A stretch of 64,000 bases of DNA from Izhakiella australiensis. GTDB lineage: Bacteria > Pseudomonadota > Gammaproteobacteria > Enterobacterales > Enterobacteriaceae. Shown one piece after another: positions 36,860 to 45,212 of this stretch (within the stretch, counting starts at the first letter, position 1; each line of letters begins with the position of its first letter). The position numbers and the translations under genes were made by a program. The stretch spans positions 124,001-188,000 of the forward strand of contig NZ_MRUL01000001.1 of NCBI RefSeq assembly GCF_002006995.1, written 5' to 3'. The notes under the pieces were generated by a model that did not search any database, was not told the DNA's origin, and was given only the letters and a program-made list of their open reading frames with translations.

Positions 36860-37708
36860 ATGACGTTGCTCAGGACGATATTGGGCCTGCTGATGCTGTG
36901 CTGCGCCGTTAACTCGCATGCAGCAGAGCGGCTGGTGGTAGCCGGCGGGTCGCTGGTCGAGTTGGTTTACGCCCTCGGCGCCGGATCTTCAGTGGTGGCG
37001 GTGGACCAGACAACGACCTTTCCGCCGCAAACCGTGCGCTTGCCCCATATCAGCAACTGGCAGCAGCTCAGCAGCGAAGGCATTTTATCGCTGCGCCCCG
37101 ACTGCTTTATCACCTGGCAGGACGCCGGGCCGCCGCTGGTGTTAAAACAGCTGCGGGCTAAGGGGGTGAGCATACTGGCGCTGCCGCGCGTTCCGGCGAC
37201 CGTGGAACAGCTGTACGCCAATATTCGCCAGCTTGCGCAGCGTCTGCATCGGGTGGCGAGCGGCGAAGCGCTCATAAGCCGCATCCGCCACAAGCTGACG
37301 CGCGCTATCGACGGCAGTCGGCGGCATACCACCCCGCTACGCGGCATATTTATCCTTGCGCCGGGCGGTGGTGCGCCAATGGTGGCGGGGCAGGGGAGCG
37401 TTGCCGATGCGATCCTGCAGCTTGCCGGCGTACGCAACCTTGCGCAGCACTGGCAGTACAAACGCTACAGCGCTGAAGCGCTGGCGGCGGCTAATCCTGA
37501 TGTGATCATCGTTACCCGCGAAATGTATCAGGGTGGCCTTGCCCGCCTGCGCGCCATCGGCGGCATTACCTATACGGCCGCGTGGCGGCATAAACGTATT
37601 GTCGTTATCGATCAGTCGCTTATTTTAGGCATGGGGCCGCGCGTTGCCGATGCCGTGCACATATTGCATCGCCAACTCTGGCCCGGGCAAAAGGACCTGG
37701 AAAACTGA
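36860..37708 (+). CDS. hmuT: Periplasmic heme-binding protein HmuT/ChuT
   Basis: A 282-residue exported protein. The signal peptide has LLRTILGLLMLCCAVNSHA. The mature part opens with AERLVVAGGSLVELVYALGAG and carries LPHISNWQQLSSEGILSLRPD, marks of the HmuT/ShuT/ChuT group, and the ending GMGPRVADAVHILH. It would carry heme from the outer-membrane receptor to an inner-membrane ABC pump. The ATG at 36860 starts two bases after the receptor stop, and its own stop overlaps the next start by one base. Its usual partners HmuU and HmuV are not in this locus. Confidence 0.9.
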   Translation: MTLLRTILGLLMLCCAVNSHAAERLVVAGGSLVELVYALGAGSSVVAVDQTTTFPPQTVRLPHISNWQQLSSEGILSLRPDCFITWQDAGPPLVLKQLRAKGVSILALPRVPATVEQLYANIRQLAQRLHRVASGEALISRIRHKLTRAIDGSRRHTTPLRGIFILAPGGGAPMVAGQGSVADAILQLAGVRNLAQHWQYKRYSAEALAAANPDVIIVTREMYQGGLARLRAIGGITYTAAWRHKRIVVIDQSLILGMGPRVADAVHILHRQLWPGQKDLEN

Positions 37709-39045
37709 TGACATTAGCCAAAGCTACGCTTGATTTAGCTGCGCATTTTGCCGATGAAACCGGACAGCCATTCAAAGATCGCGAGGCGAGAATGCCCTGG
37801 CGCAGCTCGCAGCCGCTGGCAAAAGAGGAGATCGACGCCCGCTGGCTGGCGCTGATTAGTCAACCCTCTGCGCCGCGTAAGCGGCTGGCGTATCTGCATA
37901 TTCCGTTTTGCGCCACCCACTGCACGTTCTGCGGCTTTTATCAAAACCGCTATCAGCAGGATAGCTGTGAACGCTATGCCGATGCGCTGATACGTGAAAT
38001 CGAACAGGAAGCGGACAGCGAGCTTCATCAGTCGGCGCCGGTTCATGCCGTCTACTTTGGCGGCGGCACGCCTTCGGCGCTGGCCGGTCGGGATTTGGCG
38101 CGCATTATAACCACGCTTCGCCAGCGGCTGCCGCTGGCGCCGGACTGTGAAATTACCGTGGAGGGGCGGGTGCAGGGTTTTGACGATAGCCGGATTGATG
38201 CCTGTCTTGACGCCGGGGCAAACCGTTTTTCCATTGGCATTCAGACCTTTGACAGCAAAATCCGCAAAAAGATGGCGCGTACTTCCGATGGTCCTGGCGC
38301 GAGGGCGTTTATGGCCGGACTGGTGCGGCGCGATCGCGCGGCGATAGTATGCGATTTACTGTTTGGATTGCCGGAGCAGAGTCGTGCATCCTGGCTGCAG
38401 GATCTGCATATTGCCCGCGATCTGGGTCTGGATGGCGTCGATCTTTACGCACTTAATTTGCTGCCGCAAACCCCCCTCGGCAAAGCCGCCGCCAGCGGGC
38501 GGGTCAGCATTCCCTCAGCCGCCAGCCGTCGCGATCTCTATCTGCAGGGCTGCGATTTTATGGCCGATGCCGGCTGGCAGTGCATCAGCAACAGCCACTG
38601 GGCGCGCACAACGCGTGAGCGCAACCTGTATAACCTGCTGATTAAGCAGGGCGCCGATTGCCTGGCCTTCGGTTCTGGCGCCGGAGGGTTGCTTAACGGC
38701 TATTCATGGATGGGGATACGTAATCTGGATGAATGGCACGCCGCCGTTGCCGCCGGAAAGAAGCCGCTAATGGCGATGATGCGTTCAGTAGATAACGGCC
38801 GGCGCTGGCAGCATAAGCTACAGGCCGGGGTAGAGGTGGCCCGTATTCCCCTTGACGAACTGACACCTCACGCCGGGCAGCTGGCGCCGCTGCTGCGCCA
38901 GTGGCACCGCGCTGGTCTTACTCAGGACGCATCTGCTTGCCTGCGGCTGACCAATGAAGGTCGCTTCTGGGCCTGCAATATTCTGCAATCACTGCAGACG
39001 CTGATTCAGACACTCAATACGCTGACGATAGAAAATAAATCATAA
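37708..39045 (+). CDS. chuW: Anaerobic heme-degrading radical SAM methyltransferase ChuW/HutW
   Basis: A 445-residue radical SAM enzyme that opens heme anaerobically and yields the tetrapyrrole anaerobilin, releasing iron without oxygen. The 4Fe-4S site is C-x3-C-x2-C in CATHCTFCGF at about residues 71-80. The HemN-like body has VYFGGGTPSAL, EITVEGRVQGFDDSRID and NRFSIGIQTFDSKIRKKMAR. Its start overlaps the HmuT stop by one base. It is followed by the chuX remnant and chuY, the usual gene order of the chu locus. Confidence 0.92.
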   Translation: MTLAKATLDLAAHFADETGQPFKDREARMPWRSSQPLAKEEIDARWLALISQPSAPRKRLAYLHIPFCATHCTFCGFYQNRYQQDSCERYADALIREIEQEADSELHQSAPVHAVYFGGGTPSALAGRDLARIITTLRQRLPLAPDCEITVEGRVQGFDDSRIDACLDAGANRFSIGIQTFDSKIRKKMARTSDGPGARAFMAGLVRRDRAAIVCDLLFGLPEQSRASWLQDLHIARDLGLDGVDLYALNLLPQTPLGKAAASGRVSIPSAASRRDLYLQGCDFMADAGWQCISNSHWARTTRERNLYNLLIKQGADCLAFGSGAGGLLNGYSWMGIRNLDEWHAAVAAGKKPLMAMMRSVDNGRRWQHKLQAGVEVARIPLDELTPHAGQLAPLLRQWHRAGLTQDASACLRLTNEGRFWACNILQSLQTLIQTLNTLTIENKS

Positions 39046-39056
39046 AGGAGATTTCA

Positions 39057-39122
39057 ATGAGTCCTGCTTCATTACGGGCGTTTTTGGCAACGCCGCCGGA
39101 CAGTACGCTGGAGGATGTATGA
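39057..39122 (+). pseudogene. chuX: chuX remnant: first 21 codons only
   Basis: A short frame with a good AAAGGAG six bases upstream encodes 21 residues: it begins MSPASLRAFLATPPDS and continues TLEDV. This matches the N-terminus of ChuX (recalled as MSHVSLQEFLKTEPDG...) at about 13 of 21 positions and lies exactly where chuX stands between chuW and chuY in other enterobacteria. The remaining 140 or so codons are gone. The stop overlaps the chuY start (ATGA) and the fragment supplies GGAGG at 39110-39114 for chuY. ChuX is a heme trafficking protein. It could instead be a kept leader peptide. Confidence 0.78.
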
Positions 39123-39742
39123 ATAGCTGGCTTATTTTTGGCGCGGGGGGCAGCGGCGTCGGGGCGCTAACCGCAGATCTGGCGCTGATGGAGCGTCGTC
39201 ATGTGGTTGCTTTAGTGCGTCAGCCTGACGCCGCCGCTCGCCTGCGGCAAAAAGGCGCGCAGGTGATTGACGGTGATGCCTGCGATCCTGAGGCGGTTGC
39301 GCTGGCTTGCGAGGCGGCGGGAAGTCAGGTGCTGGCCATTTCGACGATGGGCGGCGACAACAACTATTATGCCCATCGCACGGTGATCGATACGCTGGAG
39401 CAGGCCGGACTGTCACGCATGGTGCTGGTGACCTCGCTGGGCTGTGGCGACAGCTGGCCTTTTCTGTCGCCGCGGGCGAAAGCCGCATTCGGTCCGGCGG
39501 TGCGGGAAAAATCGCTGGCGGAAAGCTGGCTGCAAACCAGCGCCCTCGATTTTGCCATTTTGCGCCCCGGCGGTTTGCTTAATGGTCCGCCAACCGGCAG
39601 CGCGCAGCGTTATCAGCAGCGGGAGATTCACGGTCTGGTCAGGCGTGCCGACGTCGCTGCGCATATTTATCAGCTGGCGCAGCAGCCGGCGTTAAATTGC
39701 CAGGTTTACAGCCTGATCGATCCGCTGCTGAAATCCGGTTAA
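39119..39742 (+). CDS. chuY: Anaerobilin reductase ChuY-type NAD(P)-binding protein
   Basis: A 207-residue SDR-like NAD(P)H-binding protein. The cofactor loop is LIFGAGGSGVGALTADLAL near residue 5, with VLVTSLGCGDSWPFLS at mid-protein and LRPGGLLNGPPTG later. In the chu locus ChuY reduces the anaerobilin made by ChuW. The start overlaps the stop of the chuX remnant by four bases, and GGAGG is four bases before it, so translation depends on reading of the remnant. It is the last gene of the operon. Confidence 0.88.
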   Translation: MNSWLIFGAGGSGVGALTADLALMERRHVVALVRQPDAAARLRQKGAQVIDGDACDPEAVALACEAAGSQVLAISTMGGDNNYYAHRTVIDTLEQAGLSRMVLVTSLGCGDSWPFLSPRAKAAFGPAVREKSLAESWLQTSALDFAILRPGGLLNGPPTGSAQRYQQREIHGLVRRADVAAHIYQLAQQPALNCQVYSLIDPLLKSG

Positions 39743-39857
39743 GCGCTTGCTGGCGAAGCCGTGATACCCGCCATGGTTTTTCGCCGTTTTTACGCCTATT
39801 TAGCAAATAACGGGAAAATTTTGGTAACAGGCTGCCGCTTGCATTTACATAATTTTT

Positions 39858-39880
39858 GATAATGAGTATGATTCTCATTC
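39858..39880. promoter_or_regulatory. Predicted Fur box before the YncE-like lipoprotein
   Basis: GATAATGAGTATGATTCTC matches the classic 19-bp Fur consensus at 15 of 19 positions, and further TGAG/CTCA half sites overlap it. It lies 66 bases before the gene start. E. coli yncE is also Fur-repressed, so the regulation is conserved. Confidence 0.7.
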
Positions 39881-39945
39881 TTTTTACAGTGTCCCCGCTG
39901 CGGTTGCATCCCGGTGGGACCGATTAACCCCTGATGGAGTTCAGA

Positions 39946-41043
39946 ATGAAATCTTTACTCAGTACGCGTAAAGCCGTAATGGCACTTGCGGTGGTAGCGG
40001 CTCTTAACCTTAGCGCTTGCCAGTCAACGGCAAAAACAGCAAAGGCGCCCGCTGCGGCTGCAACTGCCTCCGCGCCAGCGGCAACTCAGGTTTCCCAGCG
40101 CGTTCTGGGCGATGGTCTGTATGAAATGGTCTACGTGCCGCAAGCTCAGGCGCTGTTCGTTGCCGGCTCGGGTGGGTTTAAAAAAGAGGTTAATGGCGGG
40201 GTGATTTATCGTCTTGACCCAACCACGTTGGAAAGCAAAGGTGAAACCTATACCGACCTGAAGAACTTTGGTACGGCGATGGACCCTGATGGCAGCGTAT
40301 TTTACACCACCAACACCTTAGACGGCGGTATCACTAAGGTCGATGCGCAGAGCGGTAAGGTGTTGCAGCGGCTGATGTTTAATCAGAAAAACGATAAGGG
40401 CAATCCGGTTGGCGCGCGTGAAATCCTGTGGCACAAGGGTAATCTTTACGTCGGCGGCGTGGACAATCCTGGCGTAATTTGGGTCGTGGATGCCAAAACC
40501 ATGAAGCTGAAAACGCGCATTCACAACGCTGGAAAATGGGTCACAGGGATCATCTATTCTTCACTTAATGACCGTATCTACGCCGCTAACGGCAGCGGTA
40601 CCATTCTGGTCATTAACCCGCGCACCAACAAAGTTGAAAAACGCTGGTCGGCGGGCGACGGCAAAGAGTATCTGTTCCTGAATATGGCAGAAGATCCGGC
40701 AACCGGTCGGCTGTTCGTGACGGATAACTCTAAAGCGAAAACCACCCTGGTGTTCGATGAGCACAGCGGCAAAGTCATCAAGCGTCTTGAAGGTGACGCG
40801 CTGGGTATTAAATTCAACGCTAAACGCAATGAGATTTATATCAGCCAGCGTGAGTCGAAAAAGGTGCTGCAGCTTGATGCCACCACCTACGCGGTCAAAA
40901 ACAGCTGGTCGTTTGAAAACGCACCAAACAGCCTGCTGCTGTCTCCGGATGGTCAGACCCTGTATGTCAGCATTAAGCAGGGCTTCAATAAAGACCACTC
41001 AACGAAAGGCCCGGATAGCGTAGCGCGCATTGCGCTGAAGTAA
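39946..41043 (+). CDS. yncE: YncE-like beta-propeller lipoprotein
   Basis: A 365-residue protein with a seven-bladed propeller similar to E. coli YncE over the whole mature part (GVIYRLDPTTLESKGE, VIWVVDAKTMKLKTRIHNAG, FLNMAEDPATGRLFVTDNSK, LLLSPDGQTLYVSIKQG). Unlike YncE, whose signal peptide is cut by signal peptidase I, this one has a lipobox LSAC with Cys25, followed by Gln, which predicts transfer to the outer membrane. An Ala-rich spacer (residues 30-47) links lipid and propeller. GGAG six bases before the ATG at 39946 fixes the start. YncE binds single-stranded DNA in vitro and is iron-regulated; its function is unclear. Confidence 0.87.
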   Translation: MKSLLSTRKAVMALAVVAALNLSACQSTAKTAKAPAAAATASAPAATQVSQRVLGDGLYEMVYVPQAQALFVAGSGGFKKEVNGGVIYRLDPTTLESKGETYTDLKNFGTAMDPDGSVFYTTNTLDGGITKVDAQSGKVLQRLMFNQKNDKGNPVGAREILWHKGNLYVGGVDNPGVIWVVDAKTMKLKTRIHNAGKWVTGIIYSSLNDRIYAANGSGTILVINPRTNKVEKRWSAGDGKEYLFLNMAEDPATGRLFVTDNSKAKTTLVFDEHSGKVIKRLEGDALGIKFNAKRNEIYISQRESKKVLQLDATTYAVKNSWSFENAPNSLLLSPDGQTLYVSIKQGFNKDHSTKGPDSVARIALK

Positions 41044-41062
41044 TCGCGCCTTTTGGCCTGAC

Positions 41063-41084
41063 GGCCGTCGTCATGACGGCCTTT
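41063..41084. terminator. Hairpin between convergent yncE-like gene and agaR
   Basis: A 7-bp perfect stem GGCCGTC with GACGGCC and loop GTCAT, followed by TTT. It is 20 bases after the stop codon of the lipoprotein gene. Confidence 0.6.
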
Positions 41085-41194
41085 AACGCCGGAGGTTCAG
41101 CAATGAGCCGCAGGCGTTAACTTTTCTATGCGTTACAACCCGCAAACCGGCGCGGATGTCGTTTTCTTCAGGGGAGTCCGGGCAGGTCTTTCGC

Positions 41195-42007
41195 TTACTC
41201 CTCTTTTACTACCGTAACGCTAATCCCTTGCTTATTCAGGCTCTGCAAAATGTCCTCGCTTACCCCCTGATCGGTGATGATCAGGTCAATGTGCTGAGTA
41301 TCAATAATTTTGTGCAGGCTTGAGCGATTAAACTTGCTGGAGTCGGTCACCACGATAATGCGCTCGGCGACTTCGCACATCCGGCGATTGATGCGCGCTT
41401 CATCTTCGTTGTGGGTACTCACTCCGCGCTCGGGATCGATAGCATCGACGCCGAGAAACAACATATCAAAATGGTAGTTCAGCAATGACTGCTCGGCTCT
41501 GTCGCCGTAAAAAGAGAGAGACTGGCGACGCAGGTGGCCGCCGGTCATCAGCAGCTCCACGCCTTCAGCCTCCAGCAGCGCGTTTGCCACGTTCATACCG
41601 TTGGTCATCGCAATAACGTCCTGATGATGGCGCAGTAGCCGGGCAATTTCACAGGTGGTGGTCCCCGAGTCGAGGATGACCCGATGGCCTGGCTCTATCA
41701 GTTCCGCTGCCGCACGCGCAATACTGCGCTTCAGCGTTATGTTGAGCGCGCTTTTATCCTCAACGGACGGTTCTGCGCCCGACATTATTCCCTCGCAAAT
41801 TAACGCGCCGCCATAGGCGCGAACCGCAATTCCCTGTTTCTCCAGGAATGCCAGGTCATTGCGAATAGTCACCGTAGATACGCCAAACAAGGCGGAGAGA
41901 TCGTTGACCTGGACGCTGCCCTGCTGACGCAGCCGCTGAATAATCTGTTCGCGTCTCTCGCTGGTGCCGATGACGCGTTTCTCCGCTGCGGAATCGGTGG
42001 TTTGCAT
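41195..42007 (-). CDS. agaR: DeoR-family repressor AgaR
   Basis: A 270-residue regulator, near the 269 residues of E. coli AgaR. The DeoR helix-turn-helix is at about 17-70 ([38 protein letters not shown]). The sugar-phosphate-sensing domain has [27 protein letters not shown] and [15 protein letters not shown]. It represses the N-acetylgalactosamine genes; boxes of the AgaR type lie in front of itself, agaV and agaS. It is divergent from agaV. Confidence 0.92.
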   Translation of the reverse strand: MQTTDSAAEKRVIGTSERREQIIQRLRQQGSVQVNDLSALFGVSTVTIRNDLAFLEKQGIAVRAYGGALICEGIMSGAEPSVEDKSALNITLKRSIARAAAELIEPGHRVILDSGTTTCEIARLLRHHQDVIAMTNGMNVANALLEAEGVELLMTGGHLRRQSLSFYGDRAEQSLLNYHFDMLFLGVDAIDPERGVSTHNEDEARINRRMCEVAERIIVVTDSSKFNRSSLHKIIDTQHIDLIITDQGVSEDILQSLNKQGISVTVVKEE

Positions 42008-42023
42008 AATCGCCTCTTACTAA

Positions 42024-42047
42024 AAACTTTCGTTTCATTTCGATTCA
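42024..42047 (+). promoter_or_regulatory. agaR: AgaR-like box near agaR start
   Basis: TTTCGTTTCATTTC at 42028-42041 fits the recalled AgaR operator core TTTCRTTTYRTTTY exactly, with an AAAC before it. It ends 17 bases before the agaR start codon and could mediate autorepression. Confidence 0.65.
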
Positions 42048-42140
42048 CCTATTAAGGCTTTTCTTTTGACGGAAAGCAAGCCTTGCCGCCGCGATAAACG
42101 TGATATTGCTTGCAGTTGGGATCTTTCATTACGTTGCTTT

Positions 42141-42156
42141 TGTGAAACCGATCGGA
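42141..42156. promoter_or_regulatory. Possible CRP site in the agaR-agaV gap
   Basis: TGTGA-AACCGA-TCGGA matches the CRP core at 8 of 10 positions. Catabolite control of GalNAc genes in E. coli is known, so this is plausible. Confidence 0.4.
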
Positions 42157-42163
42157 AAATAGA

Positions 42164-42187
42164 ATTCTTTCGTTTTGTTTTAAATAC
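42164..42187 (+). promoter_or_regulatory. AgaR-like box, agaV promoter, first
   Basis: TTTCGTTTTGTTTT at 42168-42181 fits the AgaR core except for weak flanks to the right. It lies about 100 bases before agaV. Confidence 0.5.
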
Positions 42188-42199
42188 GCATGATTCACA

Positions 42200-42223
42200 C
42201 TGTATGAAATAAAACGAAAGATA
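42200..42223 (-). promoter_or_regulatory. AgaR-like box, agaV promoter, second (inverted)
   Basis: GAAATAAAACGAAA at 42206-42219 is the complement of the AgaR core, in opposite direction to the box just upstream. It ends about 63 bases before agaV, so the pair may allow looping. Confidence 0.55.
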
Positions 42224-42285
42224 AATGCAATGGACGCTTAACGAATTACCCTTCATTTAGCCGTAACCAGTAAAGGATACAGAGA

Positions 42286-42759
42286 ATGCCAAATATCGTT
42301 TTAAGTCGTATCGATGAACGGTTGGTCCATGGTCAGGTAGGTGTTCAATGGGTCGGGTTTGCCGGCGCAAACCTGGTTCTGGTCGCCAATGACCAGGTCG
42401 CCGCCGATCCGGTACAGCAGAATCTTATGGAGATGGTGCTGGCGGAAGGAATAGACGTTCGTTTCTGGCCGCTGCAAAAAGTTATCGACAACATTCATCG
42501 CGCCGCTGAGCGTCAGAAGATCCTGCTGGTCTGTAAGAATCCGGCTGACTTTCTCCGGCTGGTTGAAGGCGGCGTGCCGGTGACGCGCATTAATGTCGGC
42601 AACATGCATTACGCCGAGGGAAAACGGCAAATTGCCAAAACCGTGTCGCTGGATGCGGGCGATATCGCCGCTTTTCAGGGGCTGAAAGCGGCCAGCGTCG
42701 GCTGCTTTATCCAGGGCGTACCCACCGAACCGGCAGTCGATCTATTTAAACTACTCTGA
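42286..42759 (+). CDS. agaV: N-acetylgalactosamine PTS, EIIB (AgaV)
   Basis: A 157-residue mannose-class EIIB, equal in length to E. coli AgaV and very close to it at the start (MPNIVLSRIDERLVHGQVG). His15 in the motif DERLVHGQV is the phosphorylation site. It takes phosphate from EIIA and passes it to the sugar at the EIIC-EIID channel. AAGGA precedes the ATG. First gene of the agaVWEF operon, which imports GalNAc as GalNAc-6-phosphate. Confidence 0.95.
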   Translation: MPNIVLSRIDERLVHGQVGVQWVGFAGANLVLVANDQVAADPVQQNLMEMVLAEGIDVRFWPLQKVIDNIHRAAERQKILLVCKNPADFLRLVEGGVPVTRINVGNMHYAEGKRQIAKTVSLDAGDIAAFQGLKAASVGCFIQGVPTEPAVDLFKLL

Positions 42760-42769
42760 GAGGCTTCCA

Positions 42770-43549
42770 ATGGAAATCAGTCTGTTGCAGGCAGTTGCAT
42801 TAGGCGTGCTGGCCTTTATTGCCGGGCTGGATATGTTTAACGGTTTAACCCATATGCATCGCCCGGTGGTGCTGGGGCCGCTGGTTGGTCTGGTGCTTGG
42901 CGATCTACATACCGGCATTCTTACCGGCGGTACGCTGGAACTGGTCTGGATGGGGCTGGCGCCGCTGGCCGGGGCGCAGCCGCCGAACGTTATCATCGGT
43001 ACCATCGTCGGCACCACCTTTGCGATTACCGGCGGCGTCAAGCCGGAAGTCGCCGTCGGCGTAGCGGTGCCTTTTGCCGTTGCGGTGCAAATGGGTATCA
43101 CCTTCCTGTTTTCGGTGATGTCCGGCGTAATGTCACGCTGCGATCGCATGGCGGAGAATGCCGACAGCAAAGGCATTGAGCGCGTGAATTATCTGGCGCT
43201 GCTGGCGCTCGGTATCTTCTATTTCCTCTGCGCTTTTCTGCCGGTCTACTTTGGGGCTGAACATGCCCGCAGCGCGATTGATTTACTGCCCAACCGCTTG
43301 ATTGACGGTCTCGGCGTTGCTGGCGGCATTATGCCCGCCGTAGGCTTCGCGGTGCTGCTGAAAATCATGATGAAAAATGCCTACATTCCCTATTTTATTA
43401 TCGGCTTTGTCGCTGCCGCCTGGCTGAAGCTGCCGGTGCTGGCTATCGCCGCCGCCGCGCTGGCGATGGCGCTTATCGATCTGTTACGTAAAGCTCCGGA
43501 GCCTGAGGCCACCGGGACTCAGCATGAGGAATTCGAAGATGGCATCTAA
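42770..43549 (+). CDS. agaW: N-acetylgalactosamine PTS, EIIC (AgaW)
   Basis: A 259-residue inner-membrane EIIC of the mannose class. It opens with LLQAVALGVLAFIAGLDMFN and includes GPLVGLVLGDLHTGILTGGTLELVWMG, the conserved signature loop. In E. coli K-12 agaW is truncated; this copy is full length. The last ten codons overlap the agaE start, typical of coupled PTS genes. Confidence 0.93.
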   Translation: MEISLLQAVALGVLAFIAGLDMFNGLTHMHRPVVLGPLVGLVLGDLHTGILTGGTLELVWMGLAPLAGAQPPNVIIGTIVGTTFAITGGVKPEVAVGVAVPFAVAVQMGITFLFSVMSGVMSRCDRMAENADSKGIERVNYLALLALGIFYFLCAFLPVYFGAEHARSAIDLLPNRLIDGLGVAGGIMPAVGFAVLLKIMMKNAYIPYFIIGFVAAAWLKLPVLAIAAAALAMALIDLLRKAPEPEATGTQHEEFEDGI

Positions 43550-44417
43550 TCAAACCGCCCTGGCGGACGCTGCGGCTGACGGTAAGACGCTGCTAAAGGA
43601 CGTCAATGAAAATACCTATGACGATCAAACTATTGGGGCAGAGCTGACCCGCAAGGATATTAACCGTTTTGCTCTGCGTTCACTGCTGCTGCAGGCCTCT
43701 TTTAACTACGAACGTATGCAGGCTTCCGGCTGGCTTTACGGCCTGCTGCCGGCGTTGAAAAAGATCCACAGCAATCCGCGCGATCTGGCACGCGCCATGA
43801 AGGGCCATATGGGCTTTTTTAATACCCACCCCTTTCTGGTGACCTTTGTGATGGGCATCGTGCTGGCGATGGAGCGTTCCAAGCAGGATGTGAACAGCAT
43901 TCAAAACACTAAAATTGCCGTAGGGTCGCCGCTGGGCGGCATTGGCGACGCGATGTTCTGGCTGACGCTGCTGCCAATTTGCGGCGGCATCGGCGCCAGC
44001 CTGGCTCTGCAAGGCTCGGTACTTGGCGCGGTGATTTTCCTGCTGATGTTTAACGTTGTGCATTTTGGGCTGCGCTTTGGTTTAGCGCACTATGCCTACC
44101 GGATGGGGGTAGCGGCGATCCCGTTAATTAAAGCCAACACCAGAAAGGTCAGCCATGCCGCTTCGGTCGTCGGCATCACGGTCATTGGCGCGCTGGTAGC
44201 GACCTATGTGCGCCTGGCTACCACGCTGGATATTAAAGCCGGCGATGCTGTGGTGAAGTTGCAAACCGACGTCATCGATAAACTGATGCCCGCATTCCTG
44301 CCGCTGGTATACACCATGACGATGTTTTGGTTGGTGCGGCGCGGCTGGAGTCCACTGCGGCTAATCGCCGTTACCATCGCGTTAGGCGTAGTCGGCAAGT
44401 TCGCCCATTTTCTTTAA
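43539..44417 (+). CDS. agaE: N-acetylgalactosamine PTS, EIID (AgaE)
   Basis: A 292-residue mannose-class EIID, the same length as E. coli AgaE. ALRSLLLQASFNYERMQASGW and MKGHMGFFNTHPFLVTFVMG are the conserved entry, and ASLALQGSVLGAVIFLLMFN follows in the membrane part. The ATG at 43539 lies inside the end of agaW. A frame open five codons further upstream has no support. EIID forms the sugar channel with EIIC. Confidence 0.94.
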   Translation: MASNQTALADAAADGKTLLKDVNENTYDDQTIGAELTRKDINRFALRSLLLQASFNYERMQASGWLYGLLPALKKIHSNPRDLARAMKGHMGFFNTHPFLVTFVMGIVLAMERSKQDVNSIQNTKIAVGSPLGGIGDAMFWLTLLPICGGIGASLALQGSVLGAVIFLLMFNVVHFGLRFGLAHYAYRMGVAAIPLIKANTRKVSHAASVVGITVIGALVATYVRLATTLDIKAGDAVVKLQTDVIDKLMPAFLPLVYTMTMFWLVRRGWSPLRLIAVTIALGVVGKFAHFL

Positions 44418-44430
44418 TTAAGGAGGCCGA

Positions 44431-44865
44431 ATGTTAGGCATTATTCTTTGCGGTCACGGCGGCTTTGCGAGCGGCATGGAAAAGGCCATGCTGCAGATCC
44501 TCGGCGAGCAGTCACAGTTCATCGCGATCGATTTTCCTGAAACCTCAACGACCGCGCTGCTGACCTCACAGATGGCAGACGCCGTATCACGGCTGGACCA
44601 GCAGCAGGATATTGTTTTTCTCACCGATCTGCTGGGCGGGACGCCGTTTCGCGTTGCCTCAACGCTGGCGTTGCAAAAGGCCGGTCGGGAGGTGATCGCC
44701 GGCACCAATCTGCAACTGCTGCTGGAGATGGCGCTGGAGCGCGAAGGCTTGAGCAGCGAGGTCTTTCGCTTGCAGGCGCTGGAGTGTGGTCATCGCGGCC
44801 TTACCAGCCTTGCTGATGAAATGGGGCGCAGCCGTAAATCAACGAGGGTGGAAGAGGGGATATAA
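44431..44865 (+). CDS. agaF: N-acetylgalactosamine PTS, EIIA (AgaF)
   Basis: A 144-residue EIIA of the mannose class with the phosphorylated His9 in LCGHGGFASGMEKA. AGGAGGCC precedes the ATG. Same length as E. coli AgaF. It completes the four-part PTS. A hairpin follows at 44893, then the separate agaS promoter. Confidence 0.94.
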   Translation: MLGIILCGHGGFASGMEKAMLQILGEQSQFIAIDFPETSTTALLTSQMADAVSRLDQQQDIVFLTDLLGGTPFRVASTLALQKAGREVIAGTNLQLLLEMALEREGLSSEVFRLQALECGHRGLTSLADEMGRSRKSTRVEEGI

Positions 44866-44892
44866 CCCCCCTGCCGTTGCTGTCAGCCTTTA

Positions 44893-44911
44893 CCCGGCCT
44901 TGCTGGCCGGG
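44893..44911 (+). terminator. Hairpin after agaF
   Basis: CCCGGCC, loop TTGCT, GGCCGGG: a perfect 7-bp stem 28 bases after agaF. No U-run follows, so termination may be partial. Confidence 0.5.
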
Positions 44912-45132
44912 CTGCGCGCATCCGCATCTGTCGCCGCTTCCCGGCGCAGGATAGCCATGCCTGCCGCCCGGCTAATTCACCAGGTCCAGTCCTTTCATTA
45001 CCTATCGTATTTGCCGCTGCTGTGGCCTGGCGCTGTGAGCTGTCGTCAAGCCGTAGCGGGAAATAGTAAAATGACATTGGTTTATTTTCTTAAATAAATC
45101 AAATTGTTAATGTGGCACGCCGTAGAAAAGGT

Positions 45133-45156
45133 GCATTTTCGTTTTATTTCTTTTAG
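45133..45156 (+). promoter_or_regulatory. AgaR-like box, agaS promoter, first
   Basis: TTTCGTTTTATTTC at 45137-45150 fits the AgaR core exactly, followed by TTTT. About 135 bases before agaS. Confidence 0.62.
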
Positions 45157-45165
45157 TTTTTTGTT

Positions 45166-45189
45166 TTCCTTTCGATTTGTTTCGTGTAA
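45166..45189 (+). promoter_or_regulatory. AgaR-like box, agaS promoter, second
   Basis: TTTCGATTTGTTTC at 45170-45183 has one mismatch to the AgaR core and the same direction as the first, 33 bp away (three helical turns). Confidence 0.55.
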
Positions 45190-45212
45190 ATTTTATTTAA
45201 TCGCATTAAACA

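Noticed and set aside
44786-45097. About 100-codon open frame across the agaF-agaS gap
   Set aside because: It starts inside agaF, reads through a hairpin, and its amino-acid content looks random.
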